From: Flavobacteriaceae bacterium F08102
Lineage (GTDB): Bacteria; Bacteroidota; Bacteroidia; Flavobacteriales; Flavobacteriaceae
Assembly: GCA_023015935.1 (NCBI GenBank)
Contig: JALKAY010000009.1
Location: forward strand, 1-64,000
Direction of reading: 5' to 3'
DNA length: 64,000 bases
Shown one piece after another: positions 1 through 8,331 of the stretch. Position numbers and translations under genes: made by a program. The notes beneath the pieces are model-generated. The model was not told the origin of the DNA. It searched no databases and saw only the letters and a list, made by a program, of their open reading frames with translations. Positions within the stretch are counted from its first letter, which is position 1, and each line of letters begins with the position of its first letter.

Positions 1-99
1 AAACAATCAATAGAAATATATAATCAGATGAGACCACATTGGGGACTAAACCTTAAAACACCTCAAGAAATGTATACAGTAAAACTAAAAACAGCATAA
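1..99 (+). mobile_element. IS3-family transposase, C-terminal end (cut by window edge)
   Basis: The window opens inside a reading frame that ends with TAA at 97-99. The 32 visible residues contain YNQMRPHWGLN followed by KTPQEMY, the pattern that closes the DDE (rve) integrase core of IS3-family OrfB transposases (N-x-x-RPH-x-x-LN-x-x-TP-x-x-x-Y). Everything upstream, including the DDE residues and OrfA, lies outside the window, so it cannot be said whether the element is intact. An IS-like terminal repeat follows 7 bases after the stop, which supports a real right end rather than a random fragment. Subgroup is not resolvable from this much sequence. Confidence 0.85.
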
Positions 100-105
100 A
101 CAAAC

Positions 106-125
106 TGTCAACCTATTTCAGGACA
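106..125 (+). repeat. Probable right terminal inverted repeat of the IS3-family element
   Basis: Read on the minus strand this 20-mer starts TGTCCTGAAATAGGTTGACA, which resembles the outer ends of IS3-family elements (beginning TG, ending CA on the plus strand). It lies just beyond the transposase stop, where the right end should be. The matching left end is outside the window, so the call rests on position and sequence type. Confidence 0.7.
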
Positions 126-135
126 TAACAGAGTT

Positions 136-163
136 GACTGAAGACTGTAGACTGTAGACTGAT
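136..163 (+). repeat. Four tandem heptamers (GACTGWW)
   Basis: GACTGAA, GACTGTA, GACTGTA and GACTGAT follow one another directly. The array starts 10 bases past the presumed IS end and lies between the IS and the glycosyltransferase stop. No function can be assigned; it may be a slippage-prone intergenic repeat. Confidence 0.8.
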
Positions 164-226
164 TACAATCAATAATTACATACGAACTTTTCTATTTGCT
201 CAATATCCTCTCCTTCTTACTCTCTT

Positions 227-1462
227 TTACTTTCCCATATTCTTCTCTTCGATCCACTTCGACAAATACTTGGTACTTTGTAGACGGTGATGCATCAGCA
301 TACTTCCTATAAAATTTTGAGCACGATGTGCGGCGAGATCTTCCCGAATTGCGTTAATTTTTTCAATAAATGGGGTCGCTTCTGACAGGGTAAATAATTG
401 ATTAATCAATTTAACCCCGTTGCGCTGGGCTTGTTCAAAAAGTACTTTTTCATTGTGCAAGACCACTGCTTTATCGGCAAAGTCTTGAGGATTGTCGGTC
501 ACATATCCATGCCAGGGCAAGTTCCCTGACATTCCCTCTGCACCAATTGACGTGGTAACACTCGGCGTCCCTACTTGCATTGCATCAATAAACTTACCTT
601 TGAGCCCTGCACCAAAGGCTAATGGCGCAATTAACACCCTAGCTTTAGACAACACTTCATGGGCATTTTCAGCCCTTCCTTTAATAATAAACCCGTCCTT
701 TTCACTGTGTAATTGCCTTACTTTTTCACTTGGATAGGCTCCATATACATTTAATTTAGCGTTTGGTAATTGAGCGCGAATTAAAGGCCAAATTTCCTTT
801 TTAAGCTGTACCACCGATTGCCAATTGGGTTCATGTGCAAAATTTCCCAACGAAATAAAGTCTTCACGTTGCTCAAAGCCCATACAGGTTTCAAGATGAT
901 TACTCGCCAATTGAGGTTCAAGAAATGGGAGATACTGTAACAATGCTCTGTCTATCTTAAAAACATCTTGTAATAGACCGATTTCTACCGAAGAAATAAA
1001 CAAGGTCAAATCACAGCGATAAAGACTGGCGATTTCTCTTTTAGCAATATCAAGGGTTAATAAATCACTCGGCTTAAAGGCTTTGCCTCGCTTAAACGCA
1101 GCCTGACGCCCTAGGCGTAAACTGTGAAAATCTTCGGTGTCTAAGATGCGAATGGCGGACGGACATTGGGCTGCCACGCGCCACCCATATTGTTCTTCGG
1201 CAACAAACCGATCAAAAATTACCACATCCGGTGCTAATCCTACCAAAGCAGCATCCACAGATGAATCGTTTAATGGAAAATCCATTTTTGCAACGCCCAA
1301 GGCAGATAAATCTACAGCATATGCTGTTGGTTCTGCACCACAAGCGAACGTTACCTCAGCTCCTGCTGATTGGAATAATTTAATGAGTTGAAGCATCCGT
1401 CTTCCCATTGCCGTAGACGTAGGTTCCGGAATAATTTGACCTATTATTAACACCTTTTTCAT
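227..1462 (-). CDS. Glycosyltransferase (GT4-like, group 1)
   Basis: This 411-residue protein has the two-domain GT-B layout. The N-terminus has a Rossmann-type start (KKVLIIGQIIPEPTSTAMGR) as in acceptor-binding domains. Around residues 270-310 the C-terminal domain carries ARVLIAPLAFGAGLKGKF followed by DAMQVGTPSV, the nucleotide-sugar binding region of group 1 glycosyltransferases. It probably transfers a sugar in surface polysaccharide or glycolipid synthesis; donor and acceptor cannot be predicted. It stands alone next to an IS end and a decayed fragment on the same strand, so it may be the leftover of a larger polysaccharide locus. The start at 1462 is supported by the Rossmann strand beginning at residue 4 and by a promoter directly upstream that leaves almost no 5' leader. 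Confidence 0.85.
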   Translation of the reverse strand: MKKVLIIGQIIPEPTSTAMGRRMLQLIKLFQSAGAEVTFACGAEPTAYAVDLSALGVAKMDFPLNDSSVDAALVGLAPDVVIFDRFVAEEQYGWRVAAQCPSAIRILDTEDFHSLRLGRQAAFKRGKAFKPSDLLTLDIAKREIASLYRCDLTLFISSVEIGLLQDVFKIDRALLQYLPFLEPQLASNHLETCMGFEQREDFISLGNFAHEPNWQSVVQLKKEIWPLIRAQLPNAKLNVYGAYPSEKVRQLHSEKDGFIIKGRAENAHEVLSKARVLIAPLAFGAGLKGKFIDAMQVGTPSVTTSIGAEGMSGNLPWHGYVTDNPQDFADKAVVLHNEKVLFEQAQRNGVKLINQLFTLSEATPFIEKINAIREDLAAHRAQNFIGSMLMHHRLQSTKYLSKWIEEKNMGK

Positions 1463-1467
1463 CCAAC

Positions 1468-1499
1468 CAAAGATACGAAGATAATCTACCTCCTTACAA
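1468..1499 (-). promoter_or_regulatory. Bacteroidota-type promoter for the glycosyltransferase
   Basis: On the minus strand TTG (1499-1497) is followed after 21 bases by TATCTTTG (1475-1468), a full match to the TTG / TAnnTTTG consensus. Only five bases separate the -7 box from the start codon, so the mRNA would be leaderless or nearly so. Confidence 0.75.
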
Positions 1500-1515
1500 C
1501 CATTCTACGCTTCAT

Positions 1516-1674
1516 TTATTTTAAGACCTGCCGATTTAAAAAAGTCGCTTTGGCACCCCAATCTGCTCTATCAGCGTACAGCCTTAAAAACATATCAATC
1601 ACCTTCTTTGCTTAGGATGCCATCCCCACCACACCACTTAAGCGAAGGAACAAAGGTGCTTTAAAAATCCCCAT
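1516..1674 (-). pseudogene. Possible decayed gene fragment
   Basis: A minus-strand frame runs from ATG at 1674 to TAA at 1516, broken by an in-frame TAA at 1614-1612. The two halves read as ordinary protein (for example LFLRLSGVVGMAS before the stop and MFLRLYADRADWGAKATF after it). It occupies most of the gap upstream of the glycosyltransferase and is on its strand. The other frames here also stay open for short stretches, so this could be chance. No family was recognised. The rest of the 1463-1790 gap holds only promoter-like sequences. Confidence 0.25.
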
Positions 1675-1691
1675 TATTGTCGTACAACGAC

Positions 1692-1725
1692 TTGTATTTC
1701 ATTAATTATTTTGGCCTTATCTTTG
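1692..1725 (+). promoter_or_regulatory. Candidate promoter for the 1791 gene
   Basis: TTG at 1692-1694 and TATCTTTG at 1718-1725 are separated by 23 bases, at the long end of the accepted spacing. A second TATCTTTG at 1766-1773 lacks an upstream TTG but is closer to the ATG at 1791. Either could serve. Confidence 0.45.
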
Positions 1726-1790
1726 TTTATGATTCACCGAGGAGTTTCTTCACTTCACCAACGTGTATCTTTGCTATACTTAATGCACAT

Positions 1791-3007
1791 ATGAAACTAC
1801 TACAGTTAATTCTCATCGGCTGTTTTCTCTTGGTTGCTATGGTCAAACCATTATCGAAGGCGCTGTTCATACAGAGGGAGAACCTTTACACAACGCTACT
1901 GTTTATTTAAATAATACCACGATTGGAAGCATCACGGATACCCTGGGGAAATTCCAACTGAACGTTCCAGCGGGGAGCTATGAACTCATTGTTTCGTATG
2001 TTGGATTTACAACAGCACAAGTGGCCTTTAACACAAACACCTATAGCAAACCCTTTGAAATTAACTTGACTGAAGATGCCAATGTGCTCGAAGAGGTTAT
2101 CATTAAACCACGCCATGATTCCTTGCGAAAATATCATTTAATAGCATTTCGTGAATCCTTTTTTGGCCGATCTGACTTAGCCAGAACCAGTCACATTTTA
2201 AATGAGAATGCATTGCAATTCAGCTATGATGCGAAAGCCAACATCCTCGAAGCAGCATCCTCAGTTCCTTTAAAAATTATCAATGAAGGACTAGGATATG
2301 AAATAGAATACGATTTAATCAGCTTTACACTATCCTCAAAAGCGTTAGCCTATTTGGGTAGAACACAATTTAAGCCCTCCAAAGGGGGAAAATTTAAACA
2401 AAAAAAATGGTCAAAAAAGCGAAAAGAAGCGTACCTCGGTTCTAAAACTCATTTTGTCAAATCCTTACGAACACATACATTAACCCAAGATGGCTTTATG
2501 GTTCATCAGTTCAAACGCGTTCCAAATCCAGGGCGACCCAACGATGCACAACTTGCATACGCACGAAATTTTATTAAAAACTACAAGGGAGCGTATAATT
2601 TTTCGAAGGACATAAAAATTCCAACAACGAAAATGGACACCATGATGCTCGCAGTACGGAAATCCTCCTTACCAAAAATGGTCGATTATTTGTATAAAAA
2701 AAATGTACCGTATAAAGACATGATTCATTCTAAAGGAAAGGATTCTATTTTAAAATTTGACGATTACCTCAGTATCATTTACACAAAAGCCTTAGAAGAA
2801 CCCAACTATCACCAAAATATATTTCAGCGGAACCAAACGAAGAGGGGGCCACAAACCTCTGCAATGGTACTCTTAACAGAACAAGCTATCTTAGATCCAT
2901 CTGGAGATATCATAAACCCACTCGATGTAATCGTGGACGGTTATTGGGGATTCACAGGGTTTGCGCAGGCCCTACCCCTTGATTACAGGCTCCCTGAAGA
3001 AAATTAA
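1791..3007 (+). pseudogene. Carboxypeptidase-like regulatory domain protein, frameshifted in the signal peptide
   Basis: An ATG at 1791 begins a good signal peptide (MKLLQLILIGCFLLVAM). At about 1838-1843 the frame must shift by one base to enter the frame that runs on to TAA at 3005-3007. Read across the shift, the protein continues GQTIIEGAVHTEGEPLHNA and has an N-terminal CarboxypepD_reg-like beta-sandwich (about residues 18-95, including GSITDTLGKFQL and YELIVSYVGF). A roughly 300-residue C-terminal region follows, of a kind found in many Bacteroidota secreted proteins, with FFGRSD and LGYEIEYDLISF. The first ATG in the downstream frame is at 2021, which would give a 328-residue protein without signal peptide or most of the first domain. 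Either the gene is inactivated or one base is missing from the read (GGGT expected where GGT is seen). Role unknown, probably envelope. Confidence 0.7.
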
Positions 3008-3067
3008 ACCAGCTGTATTATTCCCAAACCACGTAAAATTAACGGTCAATTTTGTAAATTAGGCCAT

Positions 3068-3967
3068 ATGAAAAAAATCATCCTCGCCGGTGGTAGTGGC
3101 TTTATAGGCAAAGCATTACATACCCATCTCAAGTCAAAAGGCTACCAGTTGATAGTCTTAACCCGTAGTCCTAAACACCCAGATGATGTACTTTGGGACG
3201 GTAAAACCTTGGGGGATTGGACAGCGCATATAGAGGGGGCTTTTGCCCTAATTAACCTGGCTGGAAAATCGATTAACTGTAGACATACTGAAGAAAATAA
3301 AAAAGCCATCCTTGCGACCCGTTTGGAAACAACGCAGGTACTGGGTAATGCAATAGCCGCCGCTACCCATCCTCCGCAAGTCTGGATGAATGCTTCTGCA
3401 GCAGGTATATACCCACATGATGCTACGCAGCCCTTATCAGAATATGACCTTCAGTACGGAACAGATTTTGTTGCAGAGGTTGCGATTGCTTGGGAAAAAA
3501 CCTTTCATGAGATTAACACCCCTCACACCCGAAAAATTGCCCTGAGAACCACCTTGGTTTTTGGTGATGATGGTGGCGCATTTATTCCCCTTAAAAAATT
3601 AAGTCAAGTGGGATTAGGAGGCAAGCAAGGCAGTGGAAAACAAAAAGTGAGTTGGATTCATCGAAAGGATTATGTAAAAGCGCTTAGTTTTCTCCTTGAA
3701 CACGAGGAACTGAGTGGCCCCATTAACCTCTGCGCACCCCAACCTACGGATAATCAAACCTTGATGGCGGCACTCCGAAAAGCTGTAAAAATGCCTATTG
3801 GAATACCACAACCCGCTTGGCTCTTGCGTATTGGCGCTCAACTTATAGGCACACCACCTGAACTCATTCTCCATGGGATGAATGTTATTCCAACACGATT
3901 AGTCGAAGCAAATTTCACCTATGAGTTTCCTTCCCTAGCCTTAGCGTTTGATGATTTGGTGAGGTAG
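3068..3967 (+). CDS. TIGR01777-family epimerase-like oxidoreductase
   Basis: The 299-residue protein begins KKIILAGGSGFIGKAL, the NAD(P)-binding GxxGxxG of extended SDR enzymes. It then has the TIGR01777 (YfcH/SDR39U1) hallmarks: INLAGKSINCRHTEENK, a WMNASAAGIYPH catalytic-region segment and an ALRTTLVFGDDGGAF stretch. The C-terminal third (GPINLCAPQPTDNQ, then the KAVKMPIGIPQPAW region) corresponds to the small DUF1731 domain. Length is normal for the family. Its substrate is not known in general. It is followed by an independent promoter for lpd, so it appears to be transcribed alone. The ATG at 3068 directly precedes the dinucleotide-binding strand and is certain. Confidence 0.9.
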   Translation: MKKIILAGGSGFIGKALHTHLKSKGYQLIVLTRSPKHPDDVLWDGKTLGDWTAHIEGAFALINLAGKSINCRHTEENKKAILATRLETTQVLGNAIAAATHPPQVWMNASAAGIYPHDATQPLSEYDLQYGTDFVAEVAIAWEKTFHEINTPHTRKIALRTTLVFGDDGGAFIPLKKLSQVGLGGKQGSGKQKVSWIHRKDYVKALSFLLEHEELSGPINLCAPQPTDNQTLMAALRKAVKMPIGIPQPAWLLRIGAQLIGTPPELILHGMNVIPTRLVEANFTYEFPSLALAFDDLVR

Positions 3968-4020
3968 ACGCTCTTTGATGAAGTTTACCATGAAGAAAGC
4001 CAAAAATTAGTCCTACGCAA

Positions 4021-4052
4021 TTGGTGAAATACACCTAAAAACCCTACTTTTG
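4021..4052 (+). promoter_or_regulatory. Bacteroidota-type promoter for lpd
   Basis: TTG at 4021-4023, a 21-base spacer and TACTTTTG at 4045-4052 match TTG / TAnnTTTG exactly. The start codon of lpd lies 23 bases downstream of the -7 box. Confidence 0.8.
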
Positions 4053-4075
4053 TGTCTCAATTTTAATCCATTTTT

Positions 4076-5482
4076 ATGAGTTCATTTGACGTAGCCATCA
4101 TTGGTTCGGGACCTGGGGGGTATGTTGCCGCCATCCGTTGTGCACAATTAGGCATGAAAACTGCCATAATAGAAAAATATGACACCTTAGGAGGTACTTG
4201 CTTAAACGTAGGTTGTATTCCTTCTAAAGCCTTACTTGATTCAACCCATCACTACCATGATGCCATTGCGCATTTTGAAGAGCACGGTATTGAAATATCG
4301 GGAGACATTAAGGCCAATTTGAAAAAAATGATTGATCGAAAACAACAAGTTGTAGATCAAAACACCGCGGGAATTAAGTTCTTAATGGATAAAAATAAGA
4401 TAGAAGTTTTTCATGGAATTGGATCGTTTAAAGACGCTACCCATGTGAATATTACAGCCAGCGACGGTACCATTCAAACCATTGAAGCAAAAAACACCAT
4501 CATTGCTACTGGATCAAAACCGTCTAGCCTTCCTTTTATCAAAATTGATAAAAAACGTGTGATTACTTCTACCGAAGCCTTGCGGCTTACTGAAATCCCT
4601 AAACACCTTGTCGTAATTGGGGGTGGAGTGATTGGATTAGAACTCGGTCAAGTATATCGTCGTTTAGGAGCTGAAGTTTCTGTAATTGAATATATGGATC
4701 GCATCATCCCAACCATGGATAGATCCTTAGCCAAAGAATTGCAAAAAGTTCTTAAAAAACAGGGTATTAAATTCTATACGAGCCATAAAGTAAACGGAGT
4801 TACAGCCAGTGCGAACGACGTTACCATTACTGCAGACAATAAAAAAGGTGAACCGGTTGAATTTAAAGGAGATTACTGCTTAGTTTCGGTAGGAAGAAGA
4901 CCTTATACGGACGGTTTAGCCCTTGATAAGGCTGGTGTAAATGTAAATGAACGCGGACAAGTTGAAGTTAACGAGCACTTACAAACAAATGTATCTAATA
5001 TTTATGCCATTGGTGATGTGATTAAGGGAGCTATGCTCGCACATAAAGCGGAAGAAGAAGGCGTATTTGTTGCCGAAACCATCGCTGGACAAAAACCACA
5101 TATTAATTATAATTTAATTCCAGGCGTGGTGTATACATGGCCAGAGGTTGCTGCTGTTGGAAAAACAGAGGACGAACTTAAAGAAGCAGGAATTGAGTAT
5201 AAAACAGGTCAATTCCCAATGCGCGCCTTAGGACGTTCTAGAGCTAGCGGAGACATCGATGGGTTTGTAAAAATTCTTGCTGATGCAAAGACTGACGAAG
5301 TCCTTGGAGTTCACATGTGTGGAGCACGGGTAGCAGACCTTATTGCTGAAGCTGTCGTAGCTATGGAATTTAGGGCTTCTGCCGAAGATATCTCACGCAT
5401 GAGTCATGCACATCCAACCTATGCGGAAGCTGTTAAAGAAGCTGCTTTAGCAGCTACCGATAACCGTCCGCTTCACAGTTAA
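4076..5482 (+). CDS. lpdA: Dihydrolipoyl dehydrogenase (E3)
   Basis: This flavoprotein reoxidises dihydrolipoamide on 2-oxoacid dehydrogenase complexes or glycine cleavage, with NAD+ as acceptor. The 468 residues show the FAD-binding GSGPGGYVAAIRCAQLG (11-27) and the redox disulfide in GGTCLNVGCIPSKALL (Cys42, Cys47). They also show the NAD site VIGGGVIGLELGQ near 182-195, the FAD-contacting YAIGDVIKGAMLAHKA, and the C-terminal HAHPTYAEAVKEA His-Glu pair that acts as the active-site base in the dimer partner. Length and all key residues are normal. It is not next to any E1 or E2 gene, as is usual for a shared E3. It has its own promoter and is followed 11 bases later by a small secreted protein. 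Confidence 0.97.
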   Translation: MSSFDVAIIGSGPGGYVAAIRCAQLGMKTAIIEKYDTLGGTCLNVGCIPSKALLDSTHHYHDAIAHFEEHGIEISGDIKANLKKMIDRKQQVVDQNTAGIKFLMDKNKIEVFHGIGSFKDATHVNITASDGTIQTIEAKNTIIATGSKPSSLPFIKIDKKRVITSTEALRLTEIPKHLVVIGGGVIGLELGQVYRRLGAEVSVIEYMDRIIPTMDRSLAKELQKVLKKQGIKFYTSHKVNGVTASANDVTITADNKKGEPVEFKGDYCLVSVGRRPYTDGLALDKAGVNVNERGQVEVNEHLQTNVSNIYAIGDVIKGAMLAHKAEEEGVFVAETIAGQKPHINYNLIPGVVYTWPEVAAVGKTEDELKEAGIEYKTGQFPMRALGRSRASGDIDGFVKILADAKTDEVLGVHMCGARVADLIAEAVVAMEFRASAEDISRMSHAHPTYAEAVKEAALAATDNRPLHS

Positions 5483-5493
5483 AAACAACCATC

Positions 5494-5949
5494 ATGAATG
5501 CAGTAAAACCCCTCATTCTTGCGGTATTAATCAGTCTGATTACGAATCCGCTTTGTGCCCAAAAAGTTTCTTCGGCTCAAGTTAAAAAAGATATACAGGG
5601 TATTACAAACATGCTGATGCAACAGACCAAAGATTGGTCTGCAGGTGATCTTGAAGCCTTTATGAATGGCTATATAAAATCAGATAAACTGTATTTTGTT
5701 GGTCGTAGCGGACTCACTTCAGGGTGGGCTAAGACCTTAGCTAATTACAAAAAAGGCTATCCAACGACTGACCATACGGGCACCTTAAAATTTGATTTAG
5801 AAAAATTTGAACCCTTGGCGCCAAATGTTTATTTAGTCATCGGACAGTTTCATCTAAAACGAAAAGTAGGAGATGCCGATGGATGGTTCTCACTGATTCT
5901 TAAAAGAATTGATGGGGAATGGAAAATTATTGCAGACCACTCCTCGTAA
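5494..5949 (+). CDS. Secreted NTF2-like (DUF4440-type) protein
   Basis: The 151-residue product has a signal peptide (LILAVLISLITNPLCAQ, cleavage near residue 22) followed by one SnoaL/DUF4440-like cone-shaped domain. The visible pattern is helix TKDWSAGDLEAFMNGYIKSD, then strands ending WFSLILKRIDGEWKIIADHSS, the standard C-terminal strand of this fold. Catalytic or binding residues cannot be assigned, and the family is functionally diverse. It starts 11 bases after the lpd stop on the same strand, so the two are probably co-transcribed, although secretion argues against a shared biochemical role. Confidence 0.8.
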   Translation: MNAVKPLILAVLISLITNPLCAQKVSSAQVKKDIQGITNMLMQQTKDWSAGDLEAFMNGYIKSDKLYFVGRSGLTSGWAKTLANYKKGYPTTDHTGTLKFDLEKFEPLAPNVYLVIGQFHLKRKVGDADGWFSLILKRIDGEWKIIADHSS

Positions 5950-5960
5950 ACACTACATGA

Positions 5961-6047
5961 AAATTGCCATAGCACAAACGATACAGAGTCTTAGAGATCT
6001 AACTACAAAGTGCTCTAACCATTTATCGCTTGTGCTATTCGCAATTT
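5961..6047. repeat. 87-bp imperfect inverted repeat / long hairpin
   Basis: The left arm 5961-5983 and right arm 6024-6047 are near-perfect reverse complements (AAATTGCCATAGCACAA against the complement of TTGTGCTATTCGCAATTT, continuing through CGATA / TATCG). Inside, TTAGAG (5991-5996) pairs with CTCTAA (6013-6018). The whole can fold as one long interrupted stem. It lies 11 bases past the DUF4440 stop and has no T-run, so it is not a standard terminator. The rest of the 5950-6280 gap shows only a weak 7-bp inverted repeat (GGGTATT 6223-6229 / AATACCC 6242-6248). A 123-codon open frame covering the gap has no protein-like character. Confidence 0.75.
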
Positions 6048-6280
6048 CCGAAGAGAAATCCCAGTTCGCCATATCGAATCCGAATACCCACTCCCATCAA
6101 TCACGTATGGTAAATAAAACTTCAATAAAGGAAGAACCACGAATACTTATTAATTTAAACTTTTTTCTATCTATTTGGAGGGATAATAATACGTTAGAAG
6201 ATAGAATGAATACGAAAACTACGGGTATTTTAATTAACAACAATACCCCCTTTAAAACACAAAAATTGTTCCTGAATTAA

Positions 6281-7597
6281 ATGCGACAAATTCAATACAT
6301 CCGCATCGATCACACCGCTCAATTCACTGAACAACTCCTTCTTTGGGCACAACAATACAAACAAGTTATTTGGCTAGACTCGAATAACTACCCACAGCAA
6401 TACGGATCATTTGAGGCCGTTTTAGCCGTAGATGCTGCTTCTTCGCTTCGCACCGACAGTACTGATGCTTTTGAAGCACTGAAGGCCTACCACACGAAAA
6501 TAAACGACTATATCTTCGGGTATTTATCATATGACTTAAAAAATGACACCGAAAAATTAAGTTCTAAAAATCAGGATGGATTGCAGTTTCCAGACCTGTA
6601 TTTTTTTCAACCTAAAAAGTTATTTTTTATTTCGAAAGACGCTGTTGAAGTTCACTATATGAATACTTGTGCTTCAGAAATTAAGAGTGACCTCAACGCA
6701 ATTCATCAAATTGACCTAACCACCCATACAGGAGAAGAAAATAAAGAAAATCATCCTGTAAAAATCAAAAAGAGAATCTCTAAATCTACCTACCTTAACC
6801 AACTGAATAAACTACAAGCTCATATTCTTCGCGGGGATATCTATGAAGTAAACTTTTGTCAAGAATTTTATGCAGAAAACACAGAAATTCATCCTCTGAC
6901 GGTGTACCAACGACTCAATGCTATTTCAAATGCTCCATTTGCCAGCTATAGTAAGCTTGAAGAACACTATATTCTCTGTGCTTCTCCAGAACGATTTATT
7001 CGAAAAAAAGGAGATGTAATCCTCTCACAACCAATCAAAGGCACAGCCAAGCGATTAAAGAATAAAAAAGCCGACAAGGCATTGGCTTTGAAATTGGAAC
7101 ATGATCAAAAAGAGCGTGCTGAAAATATTATGATTGTAGATTTAGTCCGCAACGACCTGTCTAAAATTGCACAAAAAGGAACCGTTCATGTTGAAGAACT
7201 TTGCAAAGTGTACAGTTTCGATCAAGTACACCAATTGATCTCTACAATTTCTGCTAGGGTAGCGAAAGAGGTATCTCCCATTTCTATAATCAAATCATTG
7301 TTTCCAATGGGAAGTATGACGGGAGCCCCCAAATTATCTGCCATGCAACTCATTGAGAGATATGAGGCAAGTAAAAGAGGGGTTTATTCTGGAGCCATAG
7401 GTTACCTTACGCCTGACGGGGATTTTGATTTTAACGTAGTTATTCGCAGCATACTGTACAATGCAAAAAACAAGTATTTATCTTATTCCGTAGGTGGAGC
7501 CATAACCGCCAAATCGATCCCCGAAAAAGAATATGAAGAATGCCTACTCAAAGCGATTGCTATGAAAAAATCCTTGGTAAAAAATACCAAGGACTAA
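6281..7597 (+). CDS. pabB: Aminodeoxychorismate synthase component I
   Basis: It belongs to the chorismate-binding superfamily and would aminate chorismate to 4-amino-4-deoxychorismate for folate synthesis, with ammonia from a PabA amidotransferase. The 438-residue protein carries YEVNFCQEFYAE, SPERFIRKKGDVILSQPIKGT (Lys near residue 252), a DLVRNDL metal/substrate segment and MGSMTGAPK near 343-351. The PIKGT motif, rather than the PIAGT of anthranilate synthases, points to PabB. The weakly conserved first 170 residues, including YIFGYLSYDLKND, form the usual N-terminal domain. No pabA, pabC or trp gene is adjacent. The ATG immediately follows the preceding gap and no better start exists. 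Anthranilate synthase is the alternative. Confidence 0.88.
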   Translation: MRQIQYIRIDHTAQFTEQLLLWAQQYKQVIWLDSNNYPQQYGSFEAVLAVDAASSLRTDSTDAFEALKAYHTKINDYIFGYLSYDLKNDTEKLSSKNQDGLQFPDLYFFQPKKLFFISKDAVEVHYMNTCASEIKSDLNAIHQIDLTTHTGEENKENHPVKIKKRISKSTYLNQLNKLQAHILRGDIYEVNFCQEFYAENTEIHPLTVYQRLNAISNAPFASYSKLEEHYILCASPERFIRKKGDVILSQPIKGTAKRLKNKKADKALALKLEHDQKERAENIMIVDLVRNDLSKIAQKGTVHVEELCKVYSFDQVHQLISTISARVAKEVSPISIIKSLFPMGSMTGAPKLSAMQLIERYEASKRGVYSGAIGYLTPDGDFDFNVVIRSILYNAKNKYLSYSVGGAITAKSIPEKEYEECLLKAIAMKKSLVKNTKD

Positions 7598-7758
7598 ATT
7601 TTCTTCAAGCTTTATGCTACAGACCCTTTGACCATTTTTCGTTAAATATCGACTCATCACTCATCACAACCCTGAAACAGAATTTTTCATTCAGCCGCAA
7701 GAATTCTTTACAAGACCTTTATCACGTAGTAAGCCGATATAAAATCGTCAATAAATCA

Positions 7759-8283
7759 CTATTTCTCCGCAAACTTTGCAGCAATTTCAGCAATTTCATT
7801 CTTTTTTAGTTTAGACGTAGTTTTCAATATACGTGCAAACTCTTCAATTTCTTCTGGTTGAGCTGGACAACCAATGTTTTTCATGTCTGAATTGAATGAA
7901 TCTTCTAATAATTCTCCGGCTGGGTTAAAGATTAAAAAGAAGGGAATTCCAGATCGATTCGCCTTGTATTTTGCCATTAACTCAGAAGCTCCTGGATTTT
8001 CTAGATTTTTTTTATCTGGAGCCTCCAATACCACTAAATGATCGATTACGTAATTATCGTCAAAATATGATTTTATTGCAGGATCAGCCATCTTTGCATC
8101 CATTTTTTTACACCACCCACACCATGAAGCGTGAAAAATAATAAATACATTTTTATTTTCCTTTGCTGCTTTGGCTGAAGCCGCTTTTAAAATAGCATCA
8201 GCACTTTTTGGAGCTGCTTCCGATTGACAAAACCCTGTATTTACAAAAAAGATGAGGGCACAAATTGTTATAATTTTTTTCAT
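7759..8283 (-). CDS. Secreted thioredoxin-fold protein (thioredoxin_7 type)
   Basis: From the ATG at 8283 the protein has 174 residues and a signal peptide (KKIITICALIFFVNTGFCQ). A thioredoxin fold follows, with active site WCGWC (Cys55, Cys58) in FIIFHASWCGWCKKMD and the cis-Pro loop in SGIPFFLIFNPAGE. It would act in the periplasm as a disulfide reductant or isomerase. A longer frame starts at ATG 8364, but that would put 27 extra residues in front of the signal peptide and read through a palindrome, so 8283 is preferred. A -7-like TACATTTG lies at 8315-8308 (minus), 24 bases upstream of this start. It sits downstream of the arginine operon on the same strand and is probably separately expressed. 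Confidence 0.85.
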   Translation of the reverse strand: MKKIITICALIFFVNTGFCQSEAAPKSADAILKAASAKAAKENKNVFIIFHASWCGWCKKMDAKMADPAIKSYFDDNYVIDHLVVLEAPDKKNLENPGASELMAKYKANRSGIPFFLIFNPAGELLEDSFNSDMKNIGCPAQPEEIEEFARILKTTSKLKKNEIAEIAAKFAEK

Positions 8284-8331
8284 TACCTTGATTTTATTAA
8301 GTTCTCTCAAATGTATAAAAAATAATTGCAC

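Noticed and set aside
6223-6248. Terminator before pabB
   Set aside because: The stem has 7 base pairs with a 12-base loop and no T-run follows.
5909-6280. 123-codon open frame in the gap before pabB
   Set aside because: It overlaps the end of the secreted NTF2-like gene, spans a long inverted repeat, and has no protein-like pattern or promoter.
7540-7809. 89-codon frame overlapping pabB and the thioredoxin gene
   Set aside because: It overlaps the ends of two well-supported genes in other frames and its own sequence has no recognisable domain.
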